Below, piece by piece: positions 1-9,178 of a DNA stretch of 64,000 nucleotides. The position numbers and the translations under genes are program-made. This stretch comes from Halanaerobium congolense (GTDB lineage Bacteria; Bacillota; Halanaerobiia; Halanaerobiales; Halanaerobiaceae). How positions within the stretch are numbered: position 1 is the first letter of the stretch; every line of letters begins with the position of its first letter. Under the pieces are notes generated by a model that was given only the letters and a program-made list of their open reading frames with translations, was not told the origin of the DNA and searched no databases. The DNA is taken from assembly GCF_004366375.1 (NCBI RefSeq), contig NZ_SOEF01000009.1:1-64000 (forward strand), read 5' to 3'.

Positions 1-40
1 ATTTAATATTATAAAATAACACTGATTTTAATAAAAATAA

Positions 41-69
41 TTTACACATTATGGTTTCATTGCTATATT
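41..69 (+). promoter_or_regulatory. Predicted sigma-A promoter for the small ORF / fba
   Basis: TTTACA at 41-46 and TATATT at 64-69 are separated by 17 nt, giving a predicted transcript start near 76. It would drive the small CxxC protein at 111 and probably the aldolase gene behind it. Prediction from consensus only. Confidence 0.5.
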
Positions 70-110
70 TTTTAAGCTTTTTGTGGTAGAATCATATCAT
101 AAATATAGAA

Positions 111-257
111 TTGTTTTCTGATAAAATTCAATTAATTTGTAATGATTGTGGAGCACGCTTAAATATAGCAGCTGTCAATGAAAATGATCTTAAAAGATTG
201 AGACAGCTCAACAAAGTGTGTATTCACTCTATTCAGGGAAAACCAAATAACTTTTAA
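111..257 (+). CDS. Small putative zinc-ribbon protein (48 aa)
   Basis: An open frame of 49 codons from a TTG at 111 to a TAA at 255-257 encodes a 48-residue basic peptide with a CNDCG knuckle (two Cys two residues apart) and a further Cys about 25 residues later. A paired-Cys motif in a short basic protein suggests a metal-binding ribbon. It lies between a predicted promoter (41-69) and the aldolase start at 297, so the two may be co-transcribed. No good ribosome site precedes the TTG, and the reading frame is open only from position 90. It could be the C-terminal remnant of a longer gene. Function unknown. Confidence 0.4.
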   Translation: MFSDKIQLICNDCGARLNIAAVNENDLKRLRQLNKVCIHSIQGKPNNF

Positions 258-1154
<897 letters not shown>

Positions 1155-1166
1155 GTAGTTGTTGGT

Positions 1167-1249
1167 GCCGGGTATCTGCGAAATATTTCCAAGTTGATTA
1201 ACTTATGCTAGAATTTTGGAAATATTTCATAGATGCCCGGTATCTTTAT
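1167..1249 (+). terminator. Long imperfect hairpin after fba, likely terminator
   Basis: Arms 1167-1192 and 1216-1241 are inverted copies of 26 nt with about three mismatches, separated by a 23-nt loop and followed by ATCTTTATTT. The right arm reaches to within about 15 nt of the ribosome site of the exchanger gene. It probably ends or attenuates fba transcription, though the stem is longer than usual for an intrinsic terminator and the U tract is short. Confidence 0.55.
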
Positions 1250-1269
1250 TTCAGCTAAGGAGGATTCAG

Positions 1270-2286
1270 TTGACACAGCTTTGGTTAGAATTTATTTTGA
1301 TGGCATTATTCATTATTATTTCGGGAACATATTTATCACGCTTTGGAGATATAATTGCAGATAAAAGTGGTTTGGGACAGGCTTTTATCGGTGGGATTTT
1401 AATAGCAATGGCAACTTCACTACCTGAACTGGTAACAAGTATCAGTTCAGCACTTGTTGGTGCTCCAGATATTGCTGTTGGTAATGCTTTTGGAAGCAAT
1501 ACCTTTAATCTTGTTATTTTAGCCTTTGCAGATTTACTCCAGGGCAAAGGTCCTTTACTACTTCGAGTTAACTACAGCCACATTCTTTCCGGCCTTGTTG
1601 GTGTTTTACTTTCAGCTTTGGTAGTTTTCAGCTTGATATTATCCCATTTTATGAACTTTAATTTAAATGTTTTCGGAGTAGGATTAGATAGTATAATTTT
1701 ACTATTAACTTACCTTGTTAGTGTTAGGATGATTTATCGTTATGACCAGAATAATCCTCTTGATGCCAAAGATGAGGAAAAAGAAAACCTAAATTCAGAA
1801 TATACATTAAATAAAGCTCTGCTTGGTTTTGCTGCCTGTGCAGTTGTGATAGTATTCAGCGGTTATCGTCTAACACTAACTGCAGATCAGATATCAGCAG
1901 TGACTGGTATTGATCAAAGTTTTATTGGTTCTATTTTAGTGGCTGCAGCTACTTCACTGCCGGAACTGGTTGCTACTATTTCAGCTATTAGAATTGGAGC
2001 CTATAATATGGCGGTTGGAAATGTTTTTGGCAGTAATATCTTTAATATGACAGTTATTTTCTTTGCCGATGTTTTTTATCGTCAGGGAGTTTTGCTGCAG
2101 GATGTCCGGATAGTTCATATTTTAACTGCAACTGTTGGTATAGTAATGGCAACAATAATTTTGATTGGTTTATTTTACCGTTCACGCCGTTCTTTTATGT
2201 GGATGGGCTGGGATGCAATTGCAGCAGCAGTCGTTTATTTTTTAGGAGTATATTTGCTGTTTCAGCTGGGCTTGAATGTGATTTAA
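1270..2286 (+). CDS. CaCA-family sodium/calcium (cation) exchanger
   Basis: Integral membrane antiporter of the Ca2+:cation family (YrbG/NCX type), expected to export Ca2+ or another cation in exchange for Na+ or H+. The two inverted alpha repeats are clear: GGILIAMATSLPELVTSIS with AVGNAFGSNTFN in the N half, and GSILVAAATSLPELVATIS with AVGNVFGSNIFN in the C half. The conserved acidic residue of each PEL motif is present. About ten hydrophobic segments are split by a charged loop near residues 155-175. The TTG at 1270 is chosen because AAGGAGG ends 6 nt upstream; the frame stays open upstream to a TTG at 1216, but that lies inside the fba hairpin. Ion specificity cannot be read from sequence. 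Confidence 0.87.
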   Translation: MTQLWLEFILMALFIIISGTYLSRFGDIIADKSGLGQAFIGGILIAMATSLPELVTSISSALVGAPDIAVGNAFGSNTFNLVILAFADLLQGKGPLLLRVNYSHILSGLVGVLLSALVVFSLILSHFMNFNLNVFGVGLDSIILLLTYLVSVRMIYRYDQNNPLDAKDEEKENLNSEYTLNKALLGFAACAVVIVFSGYRLTLTADQISAVTGIDQSFIGSILVAAATSLPELVATISAIRIGAYNMAVGNVFGSNIFNMTVIFFADVFYRQGVLLQDVRIVHILTATVGIVMATIILIGLFYRSRRSFMWMGWDAIAAAVVYFLGVYLLFQLGLNVI

Positions 2287-2353
2287 GTTAAAATTATTAG
2301 ATTTTTAATTATTTTATAAAAACAAGGTAGAATTTAAGAAAGGTGGACTCGAT

Positions 2354-3613
2354 GTGCTTAACATCAGTGAACTAGAGAGAAAGACAATTACAGAATTACA
2401 TGAAATAGCAAAGGAAATGGATGTCAGCGGTTATTCGCAGATGCGGAAAAAGGATTTAATCTTTGCTATTTTAAAAAAAGGGACAGAAAAAGGGGGTAAT
2501 ATTTTTGCTGAAGGAGTTTTAGAGATTATTCAGAGTGAGGGCTATGGTTTTTTAAGACCTTCTAAATATATTCCTTCCAGTGATGATATTTATATCTCTG
2601 CTTCTCAGATTAGACGTTTCGATTTAAGAACCGGAGATGTTGTTTCCGGTCAGGTGAGGGAGCCTAAAGATAATGAAAAATATTTTGCGATTTTAAGAAT
2701 TGAAGCTGTTAATTATCAGGATCCAGAAAAAGCAAGAGAACGCTCCTATTTTGAAGATTTAACTCCACTTTATCCCGAAGAAAGATATAAGCTGGAATAT
2801 CACAAAAATGAGATTTCCTCACGAATGATTGATTTGATTTCTCCTATTGGTAAGGGGCAGCGGGGACTATTAGTTTCCCCCCCTAAGGCGGGTAAAACGG
2901 TATTGTTAAAGAAAATAGCAAACAGCATCCGTTATAATTATCCAGAAAGTAAAATGATGATTGTACTTATTGATGAGCGGCCGGAAGAAGTTACAGATAT
3001 GAGGCGCTCGGTTGATGCTGAAGTAATTGCCTCAACCTTTGATGAGCCGCCAGAAGAACATATTCAGGTAGCAAAACTGGTTCTGGAAAAAGCTAAGCGG
3101 CTGGTTGAACACAAAAATGATGTAGTGATTTTATTAGATAGTATAACCAGATTGGCTCGAGCTGCCAATGTTACAATTCCACCCAGCGGCAGAACTCTTT
3201 CCGGTGGTTTGGATCCAACTGCAATGCACTTTCCTAAAAGATTTTTTGGGGCTGCTAGAAACATTGAAGAGGGAGGCAGTTTAACAATAATTGCGACTTC
3301 TTTAGTTGATACTGGAAGCAGGATGGACGATGTAATTTATGAAGAATTTAAGGGCACCGGTAATATGGAGCTGCACTTAAGCCGCCGTCTTGCCGAAAGA
3401 AGACTGTTTCCTGCTATTGATATTAATCGCTCGGGAACCAGAAAAGAAGAAATGCTGTTAGAAGAAAAAGAACTGGAAATAATTTGGAAACTTCGCCAGC
3501 AAACTGCAGATATGACTGAATATGAGTTAATGGATACTTTTTTAAAGCAGCTGAAAAACACCACAGATAATAAAGAGCTGCTGCAGATACTGGATAAAAT
3601 ATTTAAGAGCTGA
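2354..3613 (+). CDS. rho: Transcription termination factor Rho
   Basis: Hexameric RNA-dependent ATPase that ends transcription at Rho-dependent sites. It is 419 residues. The N-terminal Rho_N helical segment (about 1-45) is followed by the cold-shock-like RNA-binding domain (about 50-120, with YGFLRP). The RecA-like motor has Walker [13 protein letters not shown] near 173, Walker [15 protein letters not shown] and the [12 protein letters not shown]-loop region. The GTG start at 2354 lies 7 nt after AAAGGTGG; an ATG two bases earlier is out of frame and closes quickly. Its position before rpmE and tdk is the standard Firmicutes order. No long N-terminal insertion of the kind seen in some Clostridia is present. 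Confidence 0.96.
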   Translation: MLNISELERKTITELHEIAKEMDVSGYSQMRKKDLIFAILKKGTEKGGNIFAEGVLEIIQSEGYGFLRPSKYIPSSDDIYISASQIRRFDLRTGDVVSGQVREPKDNEKYFAILRIEAVNYQDPEKARERSYFEDLTPLYPEERYKLEYHKNEISSRMIDLISPIGKGQRGLLVSPPKAGKTVLLKKIANSIRYNYPESKMMIVLIDERPEEVTDMRRSVDAEVIASTFDEPPEEHIQVAKLVLEKAKRLVEHKNDVVILLDSITRLARAANVTIPPSGRTLSGGLDPTAMHFPKRFFGAARNIEEGGSLTIIATSLVDTGSRMDDVIYEEFKGTGNMELHLSRRLAERRLFPAIDINRSGTRKEEMLLEEKELEIIWKLRQQTADMTEYELMDTFLKQLKNTTDNKELLQILDKIFKS

Positions 3614-3640
3614 GCTTGAAATTTTGATTTGCTTTTTTCC

Positions 3641-3669
3641 TTGCATAGCGAAAAAGCCTGTGTTATAAT
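3641..3669 (+). promoter_or_regulatory. Strong predicted promoter for rpmE
   Basis: TTGCAT (3641-3646) and TATAAT (3664-3669) are 17 nt apart, with an extended -10 TG at 3661-3662. The predicted start near 3676 leaves a leader of about 90 nt before rpmE. Confidence 0.75.
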
Positions 3670-3675
3670 AAATCT

Positions 3676-3764
3676 TAGCTTGAAGATTTATGTCTTCAGT
3701 CCGGTTGTTGAGACAGAAGTCAATCGGTGTATCAATAATTATGTGTGCAAGAGAGGTGATATAG
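3676..3764 (+). promoter_or_regulatory. Structured 5' leader of rpmE, candidate r-protein autoregulatory element
   Basis: The leader can form TGTCTTC (3691-3697) with GAAGTCA (3716-3722), one mismatch. The loop segment CCGGTTG (3701-3707) can pair over 7 bp (one G-U) with CAATCGG (3721-3727), just 3' of that stem and sharing two bases with it. The arrangement suggests either an H-type pseudoknot or two alternative folds. Ribosomal protein L31 leaders, including a Firmicutes class, have been reported; whether this belongs to that class is inference. Confidence 0.45.
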
Positions 3765-3992
3765 ATGCGTGAAGGAATCCACCCAGACGTAAAAGAAACC
3801 ACAATAACCTGTGCCTGCGGCGAGGTTTATAAAACTAAGTCAACTAAAGAAGATATCAGGGTTGAAGTTTGTTCTAGCTGTCATCCATTCTATACAGGAA
3901 AACAGCGTAAAGCTAAAAAAGGTGGTCGTGTCGAAAGATTTAATAAAAAATATGGGATTTCAGACGAAAGCTCAGAAGAAGATGATGAGTAG
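3765..3992 (+). CDS. rpmE: 50S ribosomal protein L31, zinc-binding form
   Basis: Component of the large ribosomal subunit, in the bridge to the 30S head. The 75-residue protein carries the C+ (zinc) signature: Cys16 and Cys18, then Cys36 and Cys39, matching CxC...CxxC. The HPFYTGKQ segment follows, then a basic stretch and an acidic C-terminal tail (SSEEDDE) longer than in Bacillus L31. The ATG at 3765 follows GAGAGGTG. It is preceded by its own strong promoter and structured leader and followed by an intrinsic terminator, so it probably forms a single-gene transcript. The zinc form is the one normally replaced by a zinc-free paralog when zinc is scarce; no paralog is visible here. Confidence 0.96.
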   Translation: MREGIHPDVKETTITCACGEVYKTKSTKEDIRVEVCSSCHPFYTGKQRKAKKGGRVERFNKKYGISDESSEEDDE

Positions 3993-4019
3993 AACGGGAA
4001 AGAAATCCTTTTTTCTACT

Positions 4020-4048
4020 GCAGGGCTTAATTGCTCTGCTTTTTTTTT
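4020..4048 (+). terminator. Intrinsic terminator after rpmE
   Basis: GCAGGGC (4020-4026) pairs with GCTCTGC (4033-4039) around a TTAATT loop, followed directly by a run of nine T residues. Confidence 0.85.
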
Positions 4049-4170
4049 AGAAAATTTTTTATGAATTGCCTTTAAAACTATATATTTTGATAAAGCTTAA
4101 ATTCGAAAAAAATATTCATTTGCTTAAATTTTTTCAAAATAGATAAGTAAAAAATGACGAGGTGGCATAA

Positions 4171-4749
4171 TTGTACAAAATAACAAAAAGCGGCTGGTTG
4201 GAAGTGATTACTGGTCCAATGTACTGTGGTAAGAGTGAAGAATTAATTAGAAGGCTGAGAAGAGTAAAAATAGCCAAACAGAAAATTAAAGTTTTCAAAC
4301 CTGTCTTAGATAACCGTTACAGTAAAAAAGATGTTGTTTCTCACAGTGGAGACAGTATAGAAGCAGTTCCGGTTGATCACCCGGAAGAAATTTTAGAGAG
4401 AATTGACAATACAGTTGATGTTGTAGGTATTGATGAAGCTCAATTTTTTCATGAAGATTTAGTGCCAATTTGCGAAGAACTGGCAGATCAAGGGATTAGA
4501 GTTATTTTAGCCGGTTTAGATCGAGATTTTCGTAACCAACCATTTGGACCAATGCCGGAATTGATGGCAAGAGCCGAATATGTTGATAAACTGCATGCTA
4601 TCTGTATCCAGTGTGGAGAACCTGCAAGTAGAACTCAAAGACTAATTGATGGTGAACCAGCAGCAGCAGATGATCCTGTTATTCTTGTTGGAGCAGCGGA
4701 AGTTTATGAAGCTCGCTGCAGAAGCTGTCATGCCATTAAAGGAGAATAA
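4171..4749 (+). CDS. tdk: Thymidine kinase
   Basis: Phosphorylates deoxythymidine to dTMP in pyrimidine salvage. It is 192 residues, the usual size of type II (TK1-like) kinases. The P-loop [11 protein letters not shown] is at about 16-26, DEAQF near 90 holds the catalytic Glu, and the C-terminal lasso has four Cys (CIQC near 145 and CRSC near 183) that bind structural zinc. The TTG start at 4171 follows GAGGTGG. It sits between rpmE and prfA, exactly as in Bacillus. The spacing of 120 nt from the rpmE terminator implies its own, weak promoter. Confidence 0.94.
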   Translation: MYKITKSGWLEVITGPMYCGKSEELIRRLRRVKIAKQKIKVFKPVLDNRYSKKDVVSHSGDSIEAVPVDHPEEILERIDNTVDVVGIDEAQFFHEDLVPICEELADQGIRVILAGLDRDFRNQPFGPMPELMARAEYVDKLHAICIQCGEPASRTQRLIDGEPAAADDPVILVGAAEVYEARCRSCHAIKGE

Positions 4750-4786
4750 CTTTTTAATTTAAAGATAAATATGAGGTGAAATATAA

Positions 4787-5869
4787 ATGTTTGATTTAAA
4801 TGACTTAGAAGAAAAGCTGGATAAATTAGTTGATAATTATAAAAAGCTTAATTCTAAACTGAGTGATCCAGAAGTAATTAATGATAGCGATAAATATCAA
4901 AAATTATTAAAAAAACATGCTAAATTAAAAAAAATTGTAGATAAATACAAAGAATACAAAGAAGCAAAAGAGGGAATTGAAGAAGCAGAAGAAATGATGG
5001 AGCTTGATGATGATCCAGAAATGCAGGCTTTATTTGAAGAAGAAATTGCAGAATTGAAACCTAAAAAAGAAAAATTGCAGGAAAGGCTGCCAATTATGCT
5101 GCTGCCTGATGACCCCAATGATGAGAAGAACGTTATTGTGGAAATTAGAGCTGGAGCTGGTGGTGATGAAGCTGCACTCTTTGCAGCAGATTTATATCGA
5201 ATGTATACCCGTTACGCAGAAAGCAAAGGTTGGAAAGTAGAGGTCATGAGCGCCAATGAATCGGGAACTGGTGGTTTCAAAGAAATTATCTTTACTATTG
5301 AAGGTACAGATATTTTTAAATATCTAAAGTACGAAAGTGGAGTTCATAGAGTCCAGCGTGTCCCTTCAACTGAATCCAGCGGTAGAATTCACACTTCAAC
5401 TGCTACTGTAGCTGTGCTGCCGGAAGCTGAAGAAGTTGATGTAGAAATTAATACTAATGATTTAACAATAGATACTTTTCGCTCTAGTGGCCCAGGTGGT
5501 CAGAGTGTAAATACTACTGATTCAGCAATCAGGATTACTCACAAGCCAACTGGACTTACTGTCTCCTGTCAGGACGAAAAGTCACAGCATAAAAACAAGG
5601 CAAAGGCGATGCGTATTTTACGGGCCCGTCTGCAGGAGAAAAAAGAGCAGGAAAAACAGCAGGAAAGAGCAGAAGCTAGAAAATCTCAGGTTGGTACTGG
5701 TGACCGTAGTGAAAAAATTAGGACCTATAATTTTCCACAGGGAAGGGTCAGTGATCACCGAATTAATTTAACCATTCATCAGCTTGATAAAATTTTAGAT
5801 GGTGACCTCGATCCGGTAGTTGAAGCTTTAATTGAGGAGGATAATATCAAGAGATTGGAGAAGATCTAA
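4787..5869 (+). CDS. prfA: Peptide chain release factor 1
   Basis: Reads UAA and UAG and triggers peptide release on the ribosome. It is 360 residues. Domain 1 is a lysine/glutamate-rich helical N terminus. The stop-codon-reading PxT tripeptide appears as PST within [14 protein letters not shown], typical of RF1 rather than the SPF of RF2. The universal GGQ is in [12 protein letters not shown] near residue 235. The ATG at 4787 follows GAGGTGAAA. The stop is separated from prmC, its own methyltransferase gene, by a single base, indicating co-translation. Confidence 0.96.
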   Translation: MFDLNDLEEKLDKLVDNYKKLNSKLSDPEVINDSDKYQKLLKKHAKLKKIVDKYKEYKEAKEGIEEAEEMMELDDDPEMQALFEEEIAELKPKKEKLQERLPIMLLPDDPNDEKNVIVEIRAGAGGDEAALFAADLYRMYTRYAESKGWKVEVMSANESGTGGFKEIIFTIEGTDIFKYLKYESGVHRVQRVPSTESSGRIHTSTATVAVLPEAEEVDVEINTNDLTIDTFRSSGPGGQSVNTTDSAIRITHKPTGLTVSCQDEKSQHKNKAKAMRILRARLQEKKEQEKQQERAEARKSQVGTGDRSEKIRTYNFPQGRVSDHRINLTIHQLDKILDGDLDPVVEALIEEDNIKRLEKI

Positions 5870-5870
5870 A

Positions 5871-6731
5871 ATGAATATTAAAGAACTTCTTAACCGCAGT
5901 GATCAATTTTTAGCTGCAAGAGGGATCGAAAGTTCCCGCCTTGATGCAGAAGTACTGATGGCAGATCTGCTTGATATGGAAAGAATTAATCTTTATGTAA
6001 AATATGATTATCCTTTAAAAAATGTTGAGATTGATAATTATAGAGAAAGAATAAAGAAAAGAGCTCAGAGGATTCCTGTTGCTTATATTACTGAAAAAAA
6101 AGAGTTTATGTCTTTAGAATTTAAAGTAAAGGAAGGGGTTTTAATACCTCGTCCGGATACTGAAAATCTAGTTGAGGCTGTAATAGAGTACTGCCGTAAA
6201 GAGGAACTTCAAAGCCCACAGATTATTGATGTCGGCACCGGCAGTGGAGCAATAGCAGTCAGCTTGGCCCACTATCTTGAGGATGCAAAAGTAGTCGGGG
6301 TTGATCTTTCGACAGAGGCGATAAAAGTTGCCCGTCAGAATATGGATGAACATGAACTATCTGAGAGAATGAGTATTTTAAAAAGTGATTTATTAAAAGA
6401 ATTTATCAAAAGAGAAATCACGGGAATAGATATTATAGTTTCTAACCCGCCCTATATTTCTAAAAGTGAAATGGAAAAACTGCCGCCTGAAGTAAAAAAA
6501 GAACCTAAAACTGCACTAGCTGCAGGAGAAGATGGACTTGCTTATTATAAAAAACTTATTCCACAAGCTGAGAAAGTTCTTAAAAATGGAGGTAAATTAT
6601 TTTTAGAAATAGGTTACCAGCAGGCAGAAGCTGTCAAAGCACTTTTCGGCAGCAGCTGGGTTGAAGTTGAGGTCAAAAAAGATTATTCAGAAAATGATCG
6701 GATAGCAGCTGCTCAGTTTAAAAAAGAATAA
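5871..6731 (+). CDS. prmC: Release factor glutamine methyltransferase
   Basis: S-adenosylmethionine-dependent enzyme that N5-methylates the Gln of the GGQ motif in release factors. It is 286 residues. The SAM-binding motif I is DVGTGSGAIAVS (about 120-131) and the catalytic NPPY is at about 192-195, preceded by DIIVS. Length and motifs match PrmC/HemK. The ATG at 5871 is chosen because it follows GGAG and starts one base after the prfA stop. An in-frame TTG at 5832 lies inside prfA and would add 13 residues not typical of the family. Confidence 0.93.
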   Translation: MNIKELLNRSDQFLAARGIESSRLDAEVLMADLLDMERINLYVKYDYPLKNVEIDNYRERIKKRAQRIPVAYITEKKEFMSLEFKVKEGVLIPRPDTENLVEAVIEYCRKEELQSPQIIDVGTGSGAIAVSLAHYLEDAKVVGVDLSTEAIKVARQNMDEHELSERMSILKSDLLKEFIKREITGIDIIVSNPPYISKSEMEKLPPEVKKEPKTALAAGEDGLAYYKKLIPQAEKVLKNGGKLFLEIGYQQAEAVKALFGSSWVEVEVKKDYSENDRIAAAQFKKE

Positions 6732-6783
6732 ATTAGTTTACTTTTAAGCTGAGACTGCAGCATTAAAAATTAGGTGAAATTAA

Positions 6784-7917
6784 ATGCAATTTAAGACTGT
6801 AATCAAAAAAACTGAATATCAGGCTGAATTAGAAGTGGGGTCTATAAAACTGTTGGCTCTGGATTCTTTTTTTCTAGAGAAATTAAAGCAGGATGCAGCA
6901 GTTGCTGAAGCTGCAGAATTTCTGCAGAAGGGGGAAGTTGTTGGTCTGCCGACAGAAACAGTTTATGGTCTGGCAGCTGATGCTCTGAATCCGAAAGCAG
7001 TTAGAAAGATATTTCAGGCAAAGGGTCGCCCTCAGGATAATCCTTTAATTGTACATATAGCAAAAAAAATACAGCTGCAGCAGCTGATAAATGAGGATAT
7101 TTCTGAGAAGGCTGAGAAATTAATGTCTAAATTCTGGCCCGGACCCCTAACAATCATTTTTTCTAAAAATAAAATTGTGCCGAGTGAGACATCTGCTGGT
7201 CTGGAAACAATTGCAGTCAGGATGCCTGCCCATCCGCTGATTTTAGCGGTGATTGAAAAGACAGGACTGCCTCTTGCAGCCCCCAGTGCAAATACTTCTG
7301 GTTTTCCCAGCCCAACTCGAGCCCGTCATGTTTATAATGATTTAAAAGGGAAGATCCCACTTATTTTAGATGGTGGATCTTGTCAGGTGGGAGTTGAATC
7401 TACAGTGATAGATATCAGAAGTAAGCAGGTTAAAGTTTTAAGACCGGGCGGGATCAGCCGAGAAGAGCTTTCTCAATATTTAGGAGAAGAAGTAATTCTG
7501 GCATCTGACTTAAAAGATAAAAAAGTATTATCACCGGGGATGAAATACCGTCATTATGCTCCACAAAAAAAACTATATATTTTTAATTTTACTGATAAAA
7601 ATTACGTATTAAAACAGGCTTTAAAAAAAGCTGAGATAAAAAAAGTAGCTATAATAACTGCTAGAGAAAGTAAATTTGAGGCTGAAGAGCTTGCAGATAA
7701 AAAAATTGAGATTTTAAAGGTTTTCAGTCACGATCAGCCGGAAGAATTGGCTCAAAAGCTATTTCATTTACTTAGAAAACTTGATGCTGATGACAGTATT
7801 GCTGAAATTTATATTGAAGAATTAAATTCGGAGGGTATTGCTGAAGCTGTTATGAATAGAGTTTATAAGGCTGCTGCTGCCGAAAAATATTCTCAGCCAG
7901 GAGGTGGAGACAATTAA
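6784..7917 (+). CDS. Threonylcarbamoyl-AMP synthase, Sua5 type
   Basis: Makes threonylcarbamoyl-AMP from threonine, bicarbonate and ATP for the t6A37 modification of ANN-decoding tRNAs. At 377 residues it is the two-domain Sua5 form rather than the short TsaC form. The YrdC domain carries GLPTETVYGLAADA (about 54-67), KGRPQDNPLIVHI (about 81-93) and APSANTSG; the C-terminal Sua5 domain begins after SPGMKYRHYAP near 250. The first 30 or so residues precede the usual start of the domain. The ATG at 6784 follows AGGTGAAA. It corresponds to Bacillus ywlC in position, just before ywlE. Confidence 0.92.
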   Translation: MQFKTVIKKTEYQAELEVGSIKLLALDSFFLEKLKQDAAVAEAAEFLQKGEVVGLPTETVYGLAADALNPKAVRKIFQAKGRPQDNPLIVHIAKKIQLQQLINEDISEKAEKLMSKFWPGPLTIIFSKNKIVPSETSAGLETIAVRMPAHPLILAVIEKTGLPLAAPSANTSGFPSPTRARHVYNDLKGKIPLILDGGSCQVGVESTVIDIRSKQVKVLRPGGISREELSQYLGEEVILASDLKDKKVLSPGMKYRHYAPQKKLYIFNFTDKNYVLKQALKKAEIKKVAIITARESKFEAEELADKKIEILKVFSHDQPEELAQKLFHLLRKLDADDSIAEIYIEELNSEGIAEAVMNRVYKAAAAEKYSQPGGGDN

Positions 7918-8401
7918 AAGGATTTTATTTGTTTGCACAGGAAACACATGTCGGAGTCCGATGGCAGAGTATTTATTTAAAGATTTAATTAAAAATAATA
8001 AAGAATTTAAAGAAGAAAACTGGGAAGTTTTTTCAGCAGGAATTTCAGCTGTTAAGGGAGCTGAGGCCCACGATAAGGCAAAATTTGTGATGGAAGAAAT
8101 CAATATTGATCTTTCAGATCACAGCTCTCATAATATAGATGAGATTGAATTAAAAAAAGAAGACATAATTATCACTATGACCCGCAAACACAGTCGAGCT
8201 TTAGTTCTCAGGCATCCTGATCTAGCTGATAAGATATTCACCTTAAAAGAGTTGAGTGGGCTGGAAACTGAATCTAAAGATATTCAAGATCCTTTTGGTC
8301 TTTCTAAAGAGTTTTATAGGGAAACTAGAGAGGAAATCAAAGAAAATTTAAAAAAACTTTTAAAAAAATTGAAGAACATTGAGCTGATAGAGAAGGATTA
8401 A
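7904..8401 (+). CDS. ywlE: YwlE-type low-molecular-weight phosphatase (probable protein-arginine phosphatase)
   Basis: Member of the LMW protein phosphatase family. The P-loop is CTGNTCRS, with catalytic Cys and Arg, and the acid loop is DPFG near residue 128. In Bacillus YwlE the Thr of GNTCR favours phosphoarginine, whereas tyrosine phosphatases usually carry a bulkier residue there; that Thr is present here. Position next to the ywlC and upp homologs also matches Bacillus. The start is doubtful: GTG 7904 overlaps the AGGAGG at 7899-7904, while the in-frame ATT at 7913 lies 8 nt downstream of it and would begin the protein as in homologs (KRILFVCTGNTC). Overlaps the sua5 gene by 14 nt. Confidence 0.87.
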   Translation: METIKRILFVCTGNTCRSPMAEYLFKDLIKNNKEFKEENWEVFSAGISAVKGAEAHDKAKFVMEEINIDLSDHSSHNIDEIELKKEDIIITMTRKHSRALVLRHPDLADKIFTLKELSGLETESKDIQDPFGLSKEFYRETREEIKENLKKLLKKLKNIELIEKD

Positions 8402-8444
8402 GCCTCTTTTAGTAGAATAATATTATATGAAGGGAGAAATTATT

Positions 8445-9074
8445 TTGAGTGAATTACATGTAATGGAACATCCGTTAATTAGACACAAAATTGCAATTAT
8501 GAGGGATAAAAATACCGGTCCTAAAGAATTTAGAGAGCTTGCTGATGAGGTAGCCACTTTAATGGCCTATGAGGTAACAAGAGATATGCCATTAGAAGAT
8601 GTAGAAATTGAAACACCAATTACCAAAGGTAAGTTTAAAATGATTGCTGGTAAAAAAATGGGTATTGTACCGATTTTAAGAGCTGGTCTGGGAATGCTGG
8701 ATGGAGTTTTGAAACTAATTCCTGCGGCTCGGGTTGGTCACATTGGTTTATATAGAGATCCTGACACTTTAGAAGCAGTTGAATATTACTGTAAGCTGCC
8801 AACTGATGTTGAAGAGAGAGATCTGCTGGTAGTAGATCCAATGTTGGCCACAGGTAATACGGCTATGGAAGCTATTAAGTTTATCAAGAAGAGAAATCCA
8901 CGCAGTATTAAGATGATGGTTTTAGTTGCAGCTCCTGACGGTATAAAAAAAATCCAGGATGCACATCCGGATATTGATATTTGGACAGCTGCTTTAGATG
9001 AAAAGTTAAATGATCATGCTTATATTGTTCCTGGTCTTGGGGACGCAGGAGATAGATTATACGGTACTAAGTAA
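8445..9074 (+). CDS. upp: Uracil phosphoribosyltransferase
   Basis: Converts uracil and PRPP to UMP in pyrimidine salvage. The 209-residue protein aligns by eye along its whole length with Bacillus Upp: [13 protein letters not shown] at the N terminus, [16 protein letters not shown], the PRPP loop [15 protein letters not shown] near 130, and the C-terminal uracil-binding segment [15 protein letters not shown] 8445 is chosen because AAGGGAG ends 8 nt upstream; the in-frame ATG at 8427 has no ribosome site and contains that AAGGGAG in its own codons. Bacillus has upp just upstream of atp, as here. Confidence 0.95.
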   Translation: MSELHVMEHPLIRHKIAIMRDKNTGPKEFRELADEVATLMAYEVTRDMPLEDVEIETPITKGKFKMIAGKKMGIVPILRAGLGMLDGVLKLIPAARVGHIGLYRDPDTLEAVEYYCKLPTDVEERDLLVVDPMLATGNTAMEAIKFIKKRNPRSIKMMVLVAAPDGIKKIQDAHPDIDIWTAALDEKLNDHAYIVPGLGDAGDRLYGTK

Positions 9075-9138
9075 ATGAAATTGGCACCGGCTGCTTGTAA
9101 AAATATACCAAATTACTAAATTTATAATGGATTATTTT

Positions 9139-9153
9139 TACAAATGATTTGTA
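9139..9153. promoter_or_regulatory. Perfect 15-bp palindrome upstream of the wecA/tagO-like gene
   Basis: TACAAAT-G-ATTTGTA is a perfect 7+1+7 palindrome, 11 nt downstream of a TATAAT (9123-9128) and 8 nt before the ribosome site. The position, just after a possible transcript start, suits an operator; it could also form a small mRNA hairpin. No protein is assigned. Confidence 0.35.
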
Positions 9154-9178
9154 CTTTTTTAAAGGGGAGTTGAGGGAA

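Noticed and set aside
3811-4050. 79-codon plus-strand frame overlapping rpmE
   Set aside because: Out-of-frame shadow of rpmE running through its terminator; no ribosome site.
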